Below, piece after piece: positions 1 to 6,019 of a stretch of 7,751 nt of DNA. The notes beneath the pieces are model-generated. The model saw only the letters and a program-made list of their open reading frames with translations, was not told the DNA's origin and made no database searches. The stretch comes from an uncultured Bacteroidota bacterium (GTDB lineage: Bacteria > Bacteroidota > Bacteroidia > NS11-12g > UBA9320). A program made the position numbers and the translations under genes. Within the stretch, counting starts at the first letter, position 1. Each line of letters starts with the position of its first letter. The DNA lies in assembly GCA_913056425.1 (NCBI GenBank), contig CAJXLR010000064.1, forward strand, positions 1 to 7,751, in the 5' to 3' direction.

Positions 1-537
1 CGGATTTTCATTGTAGGGATGCCGGGTGCCGGGAAGTCGTTTTGGGGAGAGCAAATTGCTTCATCATTGCGGATGCCCTTTATCGATTTAGACCACTCCA
101 TAGAAACAAGATCTAACAAAACAATCTCTGATATTTTCAATGAAGGAGAGGATGTGTTTCGTGAAATTGAAGGGAAAACACTTCGTGAAGTATCTATGGA
201 ATCCGACAGCTTTGTTATGGCTACTGGCGGCGGATGCCCGTGTTTTCATGAAAACTTAGATTGGATGAACGACAATGGCATTTCCGTGTATCTGAGACGA
301 GATTTGTCGGAAATAGTCAAGAATCTTAACCGGAATTCGAACAACCGTCCACTTTTGATGGAAGAATCCGGTAAAAACTTGACTAATAAACTAACCGATT
401 TATACTCCAAAAGAATTGCTTATTATGAGCAAACCCACATCATTACTGGGATTGAAGCGTTTCAAAATTCGCACTTATTCACAAATCGGCTGGAATTATT
501 CACAAATCGGGCAGAAATCGGGTTTGGTATTGGTTAA
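1..537 (+). CDS. aroK: Shikimate kinase, 5' end cut by window edge
   Basis: Phosphorylates the 3-hydroxyl of shikimate with ATP in the cytoplasmic pathway to chorismate and the aromatic amino acids. The frame is open from base 1 and 178 residues are visible. Numbering from the first codon, I see the Walker A P-loop GMPGAGKS (6-13), the DLD shikimate/Mg site (29-31), the family signature GExxFRxxE (49-57) with the shikimate-binding Arg54, the GGG loop (76-78), and the lid-like stretch ending RPLL. Little is missing, because the P-loop normally sits about 8-12 residues from the start; the true start lies just left of the window. The ATG at base 19 is inside the P-loop and cannot be the start. 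The C-terminus carries a 7-codon near-duplication (LFTNRLE then LFTNRAE, residues 159-172) beyond the usual core. The identification is secure; only the tail is unusual. Confidence 0.93.
   Translation, partial: RIFIVGMPGAGKSFWGEQIASSLRMPFIDLDHSIETRSNKTISDIFNEGEDVFREIEGKTLREVSMESDSFVMATGGGCPCFHENLDWMNDNGISVYLRRDLSEIVKNLNRNSNNRPLLMEESGKNLTNKLTDLYSKRIAYYEQTHIITGIEAFQNSHLFTNRLELFTNRAEIGFGIG
475..516 (+). repeat. 21-bp in-frame tandem duplication at the 3' end of aroK
   Basis: Two adjacent 21-bp units (475-495 and 496-516) share an identical 15-bp head, ttattcacaaatcgg, and differ only in the following three bases (ctg versus gca). The unit length is a multiple of three, so the protein gains a repeated heptapeptide and the frame is kept. 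A 9-bp tandem (attggttaa twice, 529-546) follows and contains the stop codon in its first copy, so the whole gene end looks shaped by slippage or small duplications. Confidence 0.8.
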
Positions 538-651
538 ATTGGTTAACATTGTTCAACGAAATCGGGAAGTATCAGTGTTCATGCACGTTACAGCCGATTG
601 AGTGGTTTATTATTATTTGATATTTTTAACTTCATTTAAAGAATTTAGATC

Positions 652-924
652 ATGAACAAATCAGAGTTAATCTCTCAAATGTCAGCTGACGCTGGTATCA
701 CTAAAGCACAAGCTCAAAGTGCATTGAACTCTTTCCTAGATGCGTCTTCAGGTGCATTGAAAAAAGGAGACAAAGTAATCCTAGTAGGATTCGGTACTTT
801 CTCAGTGTCTAAGCGTGCTGCAAGAACAGGTCGTAACCCACAAACTGGAAAAGAAATTCAAATCAAAGCGAAAAACGTTGTTAAGTTTAAAGCTGGATCT
901 GAGCTTTCTGGTAAAGTGAACTAA
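652..924 (+). CDS. hup: HU-family histone-like DNA-binding protein
   Basis: A small basic nucleoid protein that dimerises, bends DNA and helps in replication, repair and supercoil constraint. It is 90 residues, the exact usual HU length. The N-terminal helical dimerisation part (about 1-40) is followed by the beta-arm. The HU/IHF signature runs from GFGTF (46-50) through RTGRNPQTG, with the DNA-intercalating proline at 63. The C-terminal end (KFKAGSELSGKVN) is typical of the family. The start is the ATG at 652, with an A-rich leader and no Shine-Dalgarno. Codons such as cgt, ggt and aac are frequent, as expected for an abundant protein. It is a stand-alone unit: 114 bp separate it from aroK and an intrinsic terminator follows. 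HU and IHF subunits cannot be cleanly separated by eye; HU homodimer is the likelier reading. Confidence 0.96.
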   Translation: MNKSELISQMSADAGITKAQAQSALNSFLDASSGALKKGDKVILVGFGTFSVSKRAARTGRNPQTGKEIQIKAKNVVKFKAGSELSGKVN

Positions 925-945
925 GATTTTTCTTCTTAACGAAAG

Positions 946-974
946 AAACCCAGGCTTTGAGTCTGGGTTTTTTT
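946..974 (+). terminator. Rho-independent terminator of the HU gene
   Basis: The stem aaacccag (946-953) pairs perfectly with ctgggttt (963-970). It can extend inward by g954-t962 (wobble), c955-g961 and t956-a960, leaving the loop ttg. A run of seven T follows at 968-974. It begins 22 bp after the HU stop codon. The next gene starts only 23 bp beyond the T-run, so that gene's promoter must overlap the terminator or depend on read-through. Confidence 0.92.
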
Positions 975-997
975 ATGCCCTCAACTAAATTTACACC

Positions 998-1561
998 ATG
1001 CACCAATACGACCAAACGTATACGAACCATCAGTTCACAGCGGATGATTTAACCGAGGCAGATTTTGAATCATGCACGTTTATCAATTGCATTTTCACAG
1101 GTAAAGACTTAACTGCGGCGCGTTTCGAAGATTGTGATTTTAACCAATGTGACTTAAGTAATGCGAAAATTACGAGATGCGGCTTTCGAAATATCCAATT
1201 CTATGAATGTAAGCTCATTGGCCTACACTTTGATCAAGTGAACCGAATTGGATTTGAAGTAGCTTTCAGAAAATGTAAACTCAATCACAGTTCATTTTTC
1301 GAGCTTGACCTCAAAAATTCATCGTTCGACCATTGTGGCCTGAATGGCGTCGATTTTGCTAGCAGCGATTTATCCAACTGTCTTCTCACTAACTGCGATT
1401 TCAGCGAAGCGCTGTTTGATCAAACTAAGCTTGTGGGAGCAGATTTGTCTGGGTCGACAAACATCCGACTAAATCCGGATATCAATTCAATTGACAAAGC
1501 AAGATTCCCGCGTGAAGAAGCTCTTTACTTGTTGGACAAATACAATCTCGAACTGATCTGA
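998..1561 (+). CDS. Pentapeptide-repeat protein (Qnr/McbG-like architecture)
   Basis: The protein is 187 residues and almost entirely pentapeptide repeats with F or L at the central position. These fold as a right-handed quadrilateral beta-helix. I parse 13 consecutive repeats (13-77), a 12-residue break (78-89, FDQVNRIGFEVA), 13 further repeats (90-154), and a non-repeat tail (155-187) ending in LLDKYNLELI, which probably forms the helical dimerisation cap. Two coils separated by a short break plus a C-terminal cap is the plan of the Qnr/MfpA/McbG DNA-mimic proteins, which bind DNA gyrase; McbG is about the same length. A very similar family without known function is common in Bacteroidota, and this protein resembles it more, from memory. 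Gyrase protection is therefore only a possibility. No signal peptide is visible, so it should be cytoplasmic. The start ATG lies 23 bp after the HU terminator's T-run. Confidence 0.88.
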   Translation: MHQYDQTYTNHQFTADDLTEADFESCTFINCIFTGKDLTAARFEDCDFNQCDLSNAKITRCGFRNIQFYECKLIGLHFDQVNRIGFEVAFRKCKLNHSSFFELDLKNSSFDHCGLNGVDFASSDLSNCLLTNCDFSEALFDQTKLVGADLSGSTNIRLNPDINSIDKARFPREEALYLLDKYNLELI

Positions 1562-1635
1562 GTCATAAACGACATCAATACAACCATAAACTTAAACCAT
1601 TCGCAAGACCAGTTTCGCTGTACTAACTTGCAATT

Positions 1636-2589
1636 ATGAACTTGATTAAAACGACTGCGCTTATATGCGTGAGCGCTACCTTATTGTTTAGCGCATGTTC
1701 GAAACAACATAACGACTCAAGGAATGAGGGCAATACTGCGGTAGACTCAGTTCAGATGAACGCTGGGCTTTTAGCCTTTCAAAAAAACTGTATGTCATGT
1801 CATGCAACAGGTCCTTCTGGTAACACATCTGTAGCGCCAACCATTGACCAAGTTGCCCAGAGCTATCTCCAGGATAACTCAACCTATGAATCGTTTCTGA
1901 CCGATTTCACTCAATTTGTTGGATCGCCCTCAACTGAAAAAAGCAAAATGCCAGAGTCTGTCAAGAAGTACGGAATTATGCCAAACATGAGCTATTCTGC
2001 TGAAGTAGTTGATGCTGTTGCGTATTACCTTTTTCACAGCGACAGGTCCGCATCCGATTGGTACGCCAAGGATGAAGCGATTTATAAAACAGAAGTCCCA
2101 CAAATAAGTCCGGCAGAATACGGTAAATCTTTAGCGCTTCAGACTAAAGCCGTGCTAGGCAAAAATTTGTTAAACGCTATAAAAACTCGTGGCAGTCATG
2201 GAGCCGTAGATTTCTGTAACCTGAGAGCTATAAACCTTACCGACAGCATGTCGAATCACCTCAGAGCCAGAATTAAACGTGTTTCAGACCAGCCAAGAAA
2301 TCCGAGAAGTCAAGCTTCAAAGGATGAGCTGCGATATCTAACCGATGGCAAAGAAAAAATCAAGAACGGTATTAAGCCATCACCCTTGGTTACCGAATTT
2401 GACAAACACTACGTTGGTTATTACCCAATCCTTACCAACGAAATGTGCCTTCAATGCCACGGGAGCACCCAATCAGATATCGCGGCAGAGACGTTGAAAG
2501 CGATTAAATCAAAATACCCAGAGGACAAAGCCATTGATTATAACTCAAATGAGTTGCGTGGAATTTGGGTTGTGCAATGGGAGAAATAG
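1636..2589 (+). CDS. Predicted di-haem c-type cytochrome lipoprotein with Tll0287-like domain
   Basis: A 317-residue exported protein. The lipoprotein signal peptide ends in lipobox LFSAC, with lipidated Cys21. A class I cytochrome c domain follows (about 40-135): CMSCH (52-56) binds haem covalently through both cysteines and His56, and Met115 (GIMP) or Met118 is the likely sixth ligand. After a linker, a Tll0287-like (DUF3365) domain covers about 160-317. Its marks are FCNLRAINL (193-201), the second haem motif CLQCH (271-275), the YPEDKAIDY stretch and the ending RGIWVVQW. In cyanobacterial Tll0287 the haem has His/Cys axial ligation in a PAS-like fold, and Cys194 is the candidate equivalent here. 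Expected location is the periplasmic side of a membrane, acting in electron transfer or redox/ligand sensing; the partner is unknown. It appears monocistronic. The stop codon TAG is the first triplet of the downstream heptamer array. Confidence 0.87.
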   Translation: MNLIKTTALICVSATLLFSACSKQHNDSRNEGNTAVDSVQMNAGLLAFQKNCMSCHATGPSGNTSVAPTIDQVAQSYLQDNSTYESFLTDFTQFVGSPSTEKSKMPESVKKYGIMPNMSYSAEVVDAVAYYLFHSDRSASDWYAKDEAIYKTEVPQISPAEYGKSLALQTKAVLGKNLLNAIKTRGSHGAVDFCNLRAINLTDSMSNHLRARIKRVSDQPRNPRSQASKDELRYLTDGKEKIKNGIKPSPLVTEFDKHYVGYYPILTNEMCLQCHGSTQSDIAAETLKAIKSKYPEDKAIDYNSNELRGIWVVQWEK

Positions 2590-2642
2590 CGAATAGCGAA
2601 TAGCGAATAGCGAATAGCGAATAGCGAATAGCGAATAGCGAA
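2587..2642 (+). repeat. Eight perfect tandem copies of the heptamer tagcgaa
   Basis: Units start at 2587, 2594, 2601, 2608, 2615, 2622, 2629 and 2636, with no mismatch. The first three bases are the stop codon of the di-haem lipoprotein gene. Because the period is 7, TAG recurs in all three + frames, so the gene stays closed whatever the copy number, provided one unit remains. The complement (ttcgcta) contains no stop in any frame. Similar short AT-containing tandem arrays occur between genes in Bacteroidota, from memory. Confidence 0.97.
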
Positions 2643-2703
2643 AATTACATCACAGATTAATATTCCGACGACGAATCTCCAGTCACACTCACACTCTCAC
2701 CTG

Positions 2704-2728
2704 TCTGCCCTGTCTGCCGACAGGCAGG
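2704..2728. repeat. GC-rich inverted repeat between convergent genes, possible transcription barrier
   Basis: CTGC, a bulged C, and CCTGTC (2705-2714) pair with GACAGGCAG (2719-2727) around the loop TGCC (2715-2718). This gives nine Watson-Crick pairs, one bulge, and a closing t2704-g2728 wobble. The left arm overlaps a direct repeat, ctgtctgcc at 2701-2709 and 2710-2718. The hairpin ends one base before the stop codon of the - strand GNAT gene and lies 115 bp after the + strand lipoprotein stop, so it could end transcription from both sides. Neither strand has a following T-run, so classic intrinsic termination is not shown. Palindromes built of CCTGCC/GGCAGG are a recurrent intergenic element in Bacteroidota, from memory. 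Confidence 0.65.
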
Positions 2729-2729
2729 C

Positions 2730-3212
2730 TCACATCCTCCTCCCCCAGTATCCAACGTCGAGCCATTTCTCGAACTTGTAACCAACCTCTTTGAAGGTGC
2801 CTACGTATTTGAAGCCTAGAGACTCATGCAGCTTGACACTTGCATCGTTAGGCATTGTAATTCCGCCAATTAGATAATGCCAGTTGGTCTGTTTGCACAG
2901 TTCAATAAGTTGATGGTAAAGTTGCTTGCCAATTCCACGCCCCACAAAATCTTTGTGCACGTAAACCGTAGTTTCTGCCGAATTGCGATAAGCGGAGCGC
3001 TCTTTCCATCGAGTGGCGTAAGCATATCCAACTACTCGACCGCTCTCTTCAAATACGATGTAAGGATACTGAAGTGAAATGTGGTGAATTCGTACAGCCA
3101 TCTCTTCATCACTAAGACTCTCTTCCTCAAACGTAACCGTAGTTTCACGGATGTAATGATTGTAAATCTCTGTGATATCCGCGACATCCGCTGCGGCGAC
3201 ATTCCGTATCAA
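2730..3212 (-). CDS. GNAT N-acetyltransferase, phosphinothricin/amino-acid acetyltransferase type
   Basis: Transfers an acetyl group from acetyl-CoA to an amino group. It is 160 residues, a single GNAT domain. The acetyl-CoA pyrophosphate loop is the Q/RxxGxG/A-type motif GRGIGKQLY. Other subfamily marks are the N-terminal IYNHYIRETTVTFEE, GYAYATRWKERSAY, and the end LHESLGFKYVGTF then GYKFEKWLDVGYW. This pattern is that of Bar/Pat phosphinothricin acetyltransferases, the ArsN1 arsinothricin enzymes and the E. coli MnaT amino-acid acetyltransferase; the real substrate cannot be chosen from sequence. The start is TTG at 3210-3212. The upstream frame reaches a stop at 3231-3233 without an ATG, and MIRN is the usual family beginning. 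TTG overlaps the TGA stop of the upstream peptidase as TTGA, so translation is probably coupled. Confidence 0.9.
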   Translation of the reverse strand: MIRNVAAADVADITEIYNHYIRETTVTFEEESLSDEEMAVRIHHISLQYPYIVFEESGRVVGYAYATRWKERSAYRNSAETTVYVHKDFVGRGIGKQLYHQLIELCKQTNWHYLIGGITMPNDASVKLHESLGFKYVGTFKEVGYKFEKWLDVGYWGRRM

Positions 3213-4606
3213 AGCTGTCCATTTAGATGGTTATCAAGTAGGTAAATCATCGCGGTTAGTGATGCACACCCTAACTCCAATTCGCGCTTATTAACATTTT
3301 CAAAAATGTCATCATCCGTATGGTGAAAATCGAAATAGCGCTGTGAATCAGGTACTAAGCCCATCATTAGGATTTTAGGATTAACCATATTATCTGCAGT
3401 TGCTAGAGGACTAATATCTACCCCCGCATATCCATTCTCAAAGTAGTGCAGGCCATACGGCTCAAGTAGTTGCTTGAAGCTTTGGATAAACTTAACTTGG
3501 TTGGAATCCCCTTTTACAGTGAAGCCGCGAGGACTGAAGCCACCTCGATCGCTCTCTAAAGCCGCGACGTGATTTTCATTCGCTTCCTTGGCATACCGGG
3601 CATAGGACTTTCCTCCCATGTTACCGTTCTCTTCATTCATAAATAACACAACCCGAATGGTATGTTTTGGTTGATAATTGAGTGCCTTCATTATTCGAAG
3701 AACCTCAACACTGTGTACAATCCCGGCGCCATCATCATGAGCACCTTCGCCCAAATCCCAGCTGTCGAGGTGACCACCTACGGCAATTAATTTTTCAGGA
3801 TGCTGACTGCCTTTTATCTCTGCAATAACATTGAAGGATTCTACATCCGGGTTTGTTCGACAATTCATTTCCAAAGAAACTTGTGCCCCTTTACCGGACT
3901 TTATGGATTCGGAAAGCGTATTTGCTGAGCTTGTACTTAGTGCGGCAGCCGGAATCTTGGTCACATCCGGTTTGTAGCCCATGCTACCGGTATGGGGGAA
4001 GTGATCATCCTCCAATAGCGTCATACTGCGCACCAAAACTGCAATTGCACCATACTGTGAAGCAATTGATGCGCCGGCGTATCGTTGATCCACACAACCT
4101 CCATAGCTTTCGAATGTGCTGATTGGACGTGGATCCATTGGACGGTTGTAAAACACTATCTTACCTTGAATCTTATCCTTCCCGAGCGCCGCAACCTCAT
4201 CAAGTCCGTCAACTTCAATAACCTCGGCGGTTAGTTTACCGTCTGTGCCTACAGATCCACCTAATGCACTTAGTTCTAGTTCAACTCCATTCAGGGTTGC
4301 GGATTCAACATCCCCACGCTCCCAAAAAGGAACCGTTATCTTCTGGAGATAAACAGAATCGAACTCATAGGTACTTAACAGCGCTTGCCCCCACCTCACT
4401 GCTTTTTCCGCTTCAGGTGACCCACTTAGTCGGGCACCTACATCCTTACACAACGACCTCAAGTTCTCATACGATTCACCGTTAACCAGAGCCACGTCGA
4501 AAATGTCACGAATCATGGCGGAATCTGTACTCGCCAAATTTTGTTGACCAAATGTCACACCAACGGACAGGAGTATGAACGTTGTGATAAGTGTGGTAAG
4601 TTTCAT
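3209..4606 (-). CDS. M28-family zinc metallopeptidase (PGCP/carboxypeptidase Q-like) with PA domain
   Basis: An exported aminopeptidase/carboxypeptidase-type enzyme of 465 residues, near the length of human carboxypeptidase Q. The Sec signal peptide is about 1-20 (cleavage near TFG|QQ). A protease-associated (PA) insert occupies roughly 125-245. The M28 catalytic core with two zincs has all ligands visible: His279 and Asp291 in GGHLDSWDLGEGAHDDGAG, catalytic Glu325 and zinc-binding Glu326 in NEENG, Asp353 in ESD, and His428 or His429 in FHHTDDD. It most likely trims peptides or dipeptides in the periplasm or outside the cell. No lipobox or type 9 secretion tail is seen. It is the first gene of a two-gene unit with the GNAT enzyme, whose TTG start overlaps this stop. 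A promoter-like element lies 7 bp before the ATG. Confidence 0.93.
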   Translation of the reverse strand: MKLTTLITTFILLSVGVTFGQQNLASTDSAMIRDIFDVALVNGESYENLRSLCKDVGARLSGSPEAEKAVRWGQALLSTYEFDSVYLQKITVPFWERGDVESATLNGVELELSALGGSVGTDGKLTAEVIEVDGLDEVAALGKDKIQGKIVFYNRPMDPRPISTFESYGGCVDQRYAGASIASQYGAIAVLVRSMTLLEDDHFPHTGSMGYKPDVTKIPAAALSTSSANTLSESIKSGKGAQVSLEMNCRTNPDVESFNVIAEIKGSQHPEKLIAVGGHLDSWDLGEGAHDDGAGIVHSVEVLRIMKALNYQPKHTIRVVLFMNEENGNMGGKSYARYAKEANENHVAALESDRGGFSPRGFTVKGDSNQVKFIQSFKQLLEPYGLHYFENGYAGVDISPLATADNMVNPKILMMGLVPDSQRYFDFHHTDDDIFENVNKRELELGCASLTAMIYLLDNHLNGQL

Positions 4607-4613
4607 AGCAGCA

Positions 4614-4642
4614 CAATTATACAGTTAATTGACCCAAACAAA
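4614..4642 (-). promoter_or_regulatory. Weak promoter candidate for the M28 peptidase gene
   Basis: On the - strand TATAATTG (4614-4621) matches the Bacteroidota -7 consensus TAnnTTTG at all but one base, and also contains an E. coli-like TATAAT. Upstream, TTTG occurs at 4639-4642 and 4635-4638, giving spacers of 17 or 13 bp, shorter than the usual 19-21. Only 7 bp separate the element from the ATG, so the leader would be very short. The match is suggestive only. Confidence 0.33.
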
Positions 4643-4749
4643 TTCCGAAAAAATCAGGATTTGATATTCGCTCCGACTATGGTATAGAAATTGACGATTA
4701 TCGGGTAGCATACAATTCATAATCAACAGAACATATAAATTCGCATCAG

Positions 4750-5199
4750 ATGAAAACAAATAGAATCTTAACCTCGGTCGTTATCCTTGCTCTTGCGGCA
4801 ACAACATTTGTAACTTTAAAATCAGACACAACTCCTGGAGAAGACACAGGCATTGCGTTTAAAACGTTGAGCTTTGACGAGGCCAAGGCATTAGCTAAAG
4901 AGGAAAACAAACTCATCTTTATTGATGCCTACACCACATGGTGCGGACCATGTAAATACATGGCAAAAAATGTGTTCACCCAAAAAGCCGTTGGCGACTA
5001 TTACAACGAACACTTCATCAACCTTAAAGTGGATATGGAAAAAGGAGAAGGCCCGATTCTAGCTCGCAAATATGCAGTACGAGGCTACCCAACATTCTTA
5101 TTCCTAAAGCCCGATGGCACTATAGCCAAGAAGACTATGGGCGTTACCTCACCAGACAATTTCATTGGCTGGGCCAAAGCTGCGGTTGACAAAAAGTAG
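4750..5199 (+). CDS. Exported thioredoxin-like protein (WCGPCK)
   Basis: A thioredoxin-fold thiol-disulfide protein of 149 residues with an N-terminal signal or anchor segment (about 6-23, no lipobox cysteine), so it should work in the periplasm. The active site is WCGPCK (Trp64, Cys65, Cys68), followed by the pattern M...VF...V..YYNEHF, then KVDMEKGEG, and the cis-proline Pro114 in GYPT. This arrangement is closest to the Thioredoxin_7/DsbD C-terminal-like group, which reduces or passes electrons to periplasmic disulfides. The CGPC dipeptide favours a reducing role. There is no Shine-Dalgarno. It is divergent from the peptidase across 143 bp and converges with the thioesterase cluster with no spacer: its TAG is immediately followed by the complementary TAA of the neighbour. 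No cytochrome-maturation partner genes sit beside it, though a c-type cytochrome is encoded 2.2 kb away. Confidence 0.88.
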   Translation: MKTNRILTSVVILALAATTFVTLKSDTTPGEDTGIAFKTLSFDEAKALAKEENKLIFIDAYTTWCGPCKYMAKNVFTQKAVGDYYNEHFINLKVDMEKGEGPILARKYAVRGYPTFLFLKPDGTIAKKTMGVTSPDNFIGWAKAAVDKK

Positions 5200-5625
5200 T
5201 TAACTGCTCACGAGGTCTTGAAATTCCTGTGGGACAGGATTCACTTTTCGTGCATCGTAATCGAAACAAACCATTCCTGTTTTAACCAAAGCGAGTGGGC
5301 TCTTTGTAGTTTCATTGTACATCTCGCAAACAAGGTCGAAACTGGAATTCCCGAGGTCTTCCACAGAAAGACCAATTGTAATGCGGTTTCCAAGAAATCC
5401 TTCGCTTTTGTACACGATTGCAGCATCCCCTTGAATTAGACTTGTTCCCCAGAAGTCCAATTCACTACGTTTATTCTTTGCCAACCAGTTCACACGCACT
5501 TCTTGCGCATAAGCCAATAAGTTTTCATTTGCTAAGTGATTGCCGTAGTTCAAATCGGTAACACGTACTACCAGCTGGTGGTAATACACAAAGTTTTTGG
5601 GAGGGTTTATCTTAACTCTTGCCAT
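5200..5625 (-). CDS. Hotdog-fold thioesterase, second of a tandem pair
   Basis: A 141-residue single hotdog (4HBT-superfamily) domain, expected to hydrolyse an acyl-CoA or similar thioester in the cytoplasm. The active-site region DLNYGNHLANENLLAY (Asp24, Gly28, His30, Asn33) sits where the 4HBT family has DxxGHVNNxxY. It is the variant with NYGNHL/NE in place of GHVNN, so its chemistry or substrate may differ from the gene upstream. The rest of the domain (strands around 65-75, 80-100 and 112-124) looks intact and ends with the usual KVNPVP. It starts at ATG 5623-5625, 14 bp inside the end of the upstream thioesterase gene, which implies coupled translation and possibly a hetero-oligomer. 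The substrate cannot be inferred. Confidence 0.82.
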   Translation of the reverse strand: MARVKINPPKNFVYYHQLVVRVTDLNYGNHLANENLLAYAQEVRVNWLAKNKRSELDFWGTSLIQGDAAIVYKSEGFLGNRITIGLSVEDLGNSSFDLVCEMYNETTKSPLALVKTGMVCFDYDARKVNPVPQEFQDLVSS

Positions 5626-6019
5626 GGATAAATGAAGTAAAAAGCGCTACAATTTCCTTTGTGATTGGAGTTGCACGCTTTGCTTCAGCGTCGAAAAGGA
5701 CAAAGATAACCTCAGCCTTCGTGCACAATAAACCGTTAACGGTGATTTCTTGAATAAACGAAATCGTTCTTCTTGTGGTTGCTCCAAGTGAGGTTTGAAC
5801 CGTGGCTATATCATTCGGAAGAATAGCCTTCTTAAAGTTTGAATTAATATTAACCACAAAGAATTGCAGTCCAAGTTCCTCAAACTTTGGGATTAACCCG
5901 GCGGTCTCGAGCGCTTGCCACCGGGCTTCCTCAAAAATTTCAAAATATCGAGCGTTGTTAACATGCCCGTAGGCATCACAGTGATAACCTCGAATTGTTA
6001 TTGATGTGGTATATGCCAA
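5612..6019 (-). CDS. Hotdog-fold acyl-CoA thioesterase (YbgC/FadM-like), first of a tandem pair
   Basis: A 135-residue 4HBT-superfamily protein. The canonical motif is present near the N-terminus: Asp15, Gly18, His19, Val20, Asn21, Asn22 and Tyr25 in YHCDAYGHVNNARYFEIFEEAR. Asp15 is the expected catalytic residue. Such enzymes release free acids from short- or long-chain acyl-CoAs, working as dimers or tetramers in the cytoplasm. The start is TTG (6017-6019): the codon just upstream is the in-frame TAA of the membrane-protein gene, and no ATG occurs before the catalytic motif, so no other common start fits well. The stop lies 14 bp inside the next thioesterase gene. The junction order is membrane protein, TAA, TTG, with zero bases between, which suggests reinitiation by the same ribosome. 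Confidence 0.88.
   Translation of the reverse strand: MAYTTSITIRGYHCDAYGHVNNARYFEIFEEARWQALETAGLIPKFEELGLQFFVVNINSNFKKAILPNDIATVQTSLGATTRRTISFIQEITVNGLLCTKAEVIFVLFDAEAKRATPITKEIVALFTSFIHGKS

Noticed and set aside
19..21. ATG at base 19 as the start of shikimate kinase
   Set aside because: It falls within the P-loop (GMPGAGKS), and the preceding in-frame codons RIFIVG are the normal first beta-strand, so the real start is left of the window.
416..601. Small + strand frame overlapping the end of aroK and running into the spacer
   Set aside because: It is a different-frame shadow of the kinase gene with low-complexity content from the local duplications, and it has no recognisable domain or start signal.
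601..651. Promoter for HU around tattatttga (611-620)
   Set aside because: It resembles the -7 box, but the spacing within the motif is off by one and no -33 TTG is found at the right distance.
998..1561. Pentapeptide protein as a quinolone-resistance determinant
   Set aside because: The architecture is shared by many pentapeptide proteins of Bacteroidota with no known resistance role. Sequence alone does not show gyrase binding.
2587..2642. Heptamer array as a CRISPR or an origin iteron cluster
   Set aside because: The units are 7 bp and directly adjacent with no spacers, which excludes CRISPR. No replication gene or DnaA-box cluster is nearby, so an origin role has no support.
5195..5208. 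Imperfect palindrome agtagttaactgct followed by a T-run on the - strand as a terminator
   Set aside because: The stem is at most five pairs with a mismatch or wobble and contains both stop codons. It is too weak to call.
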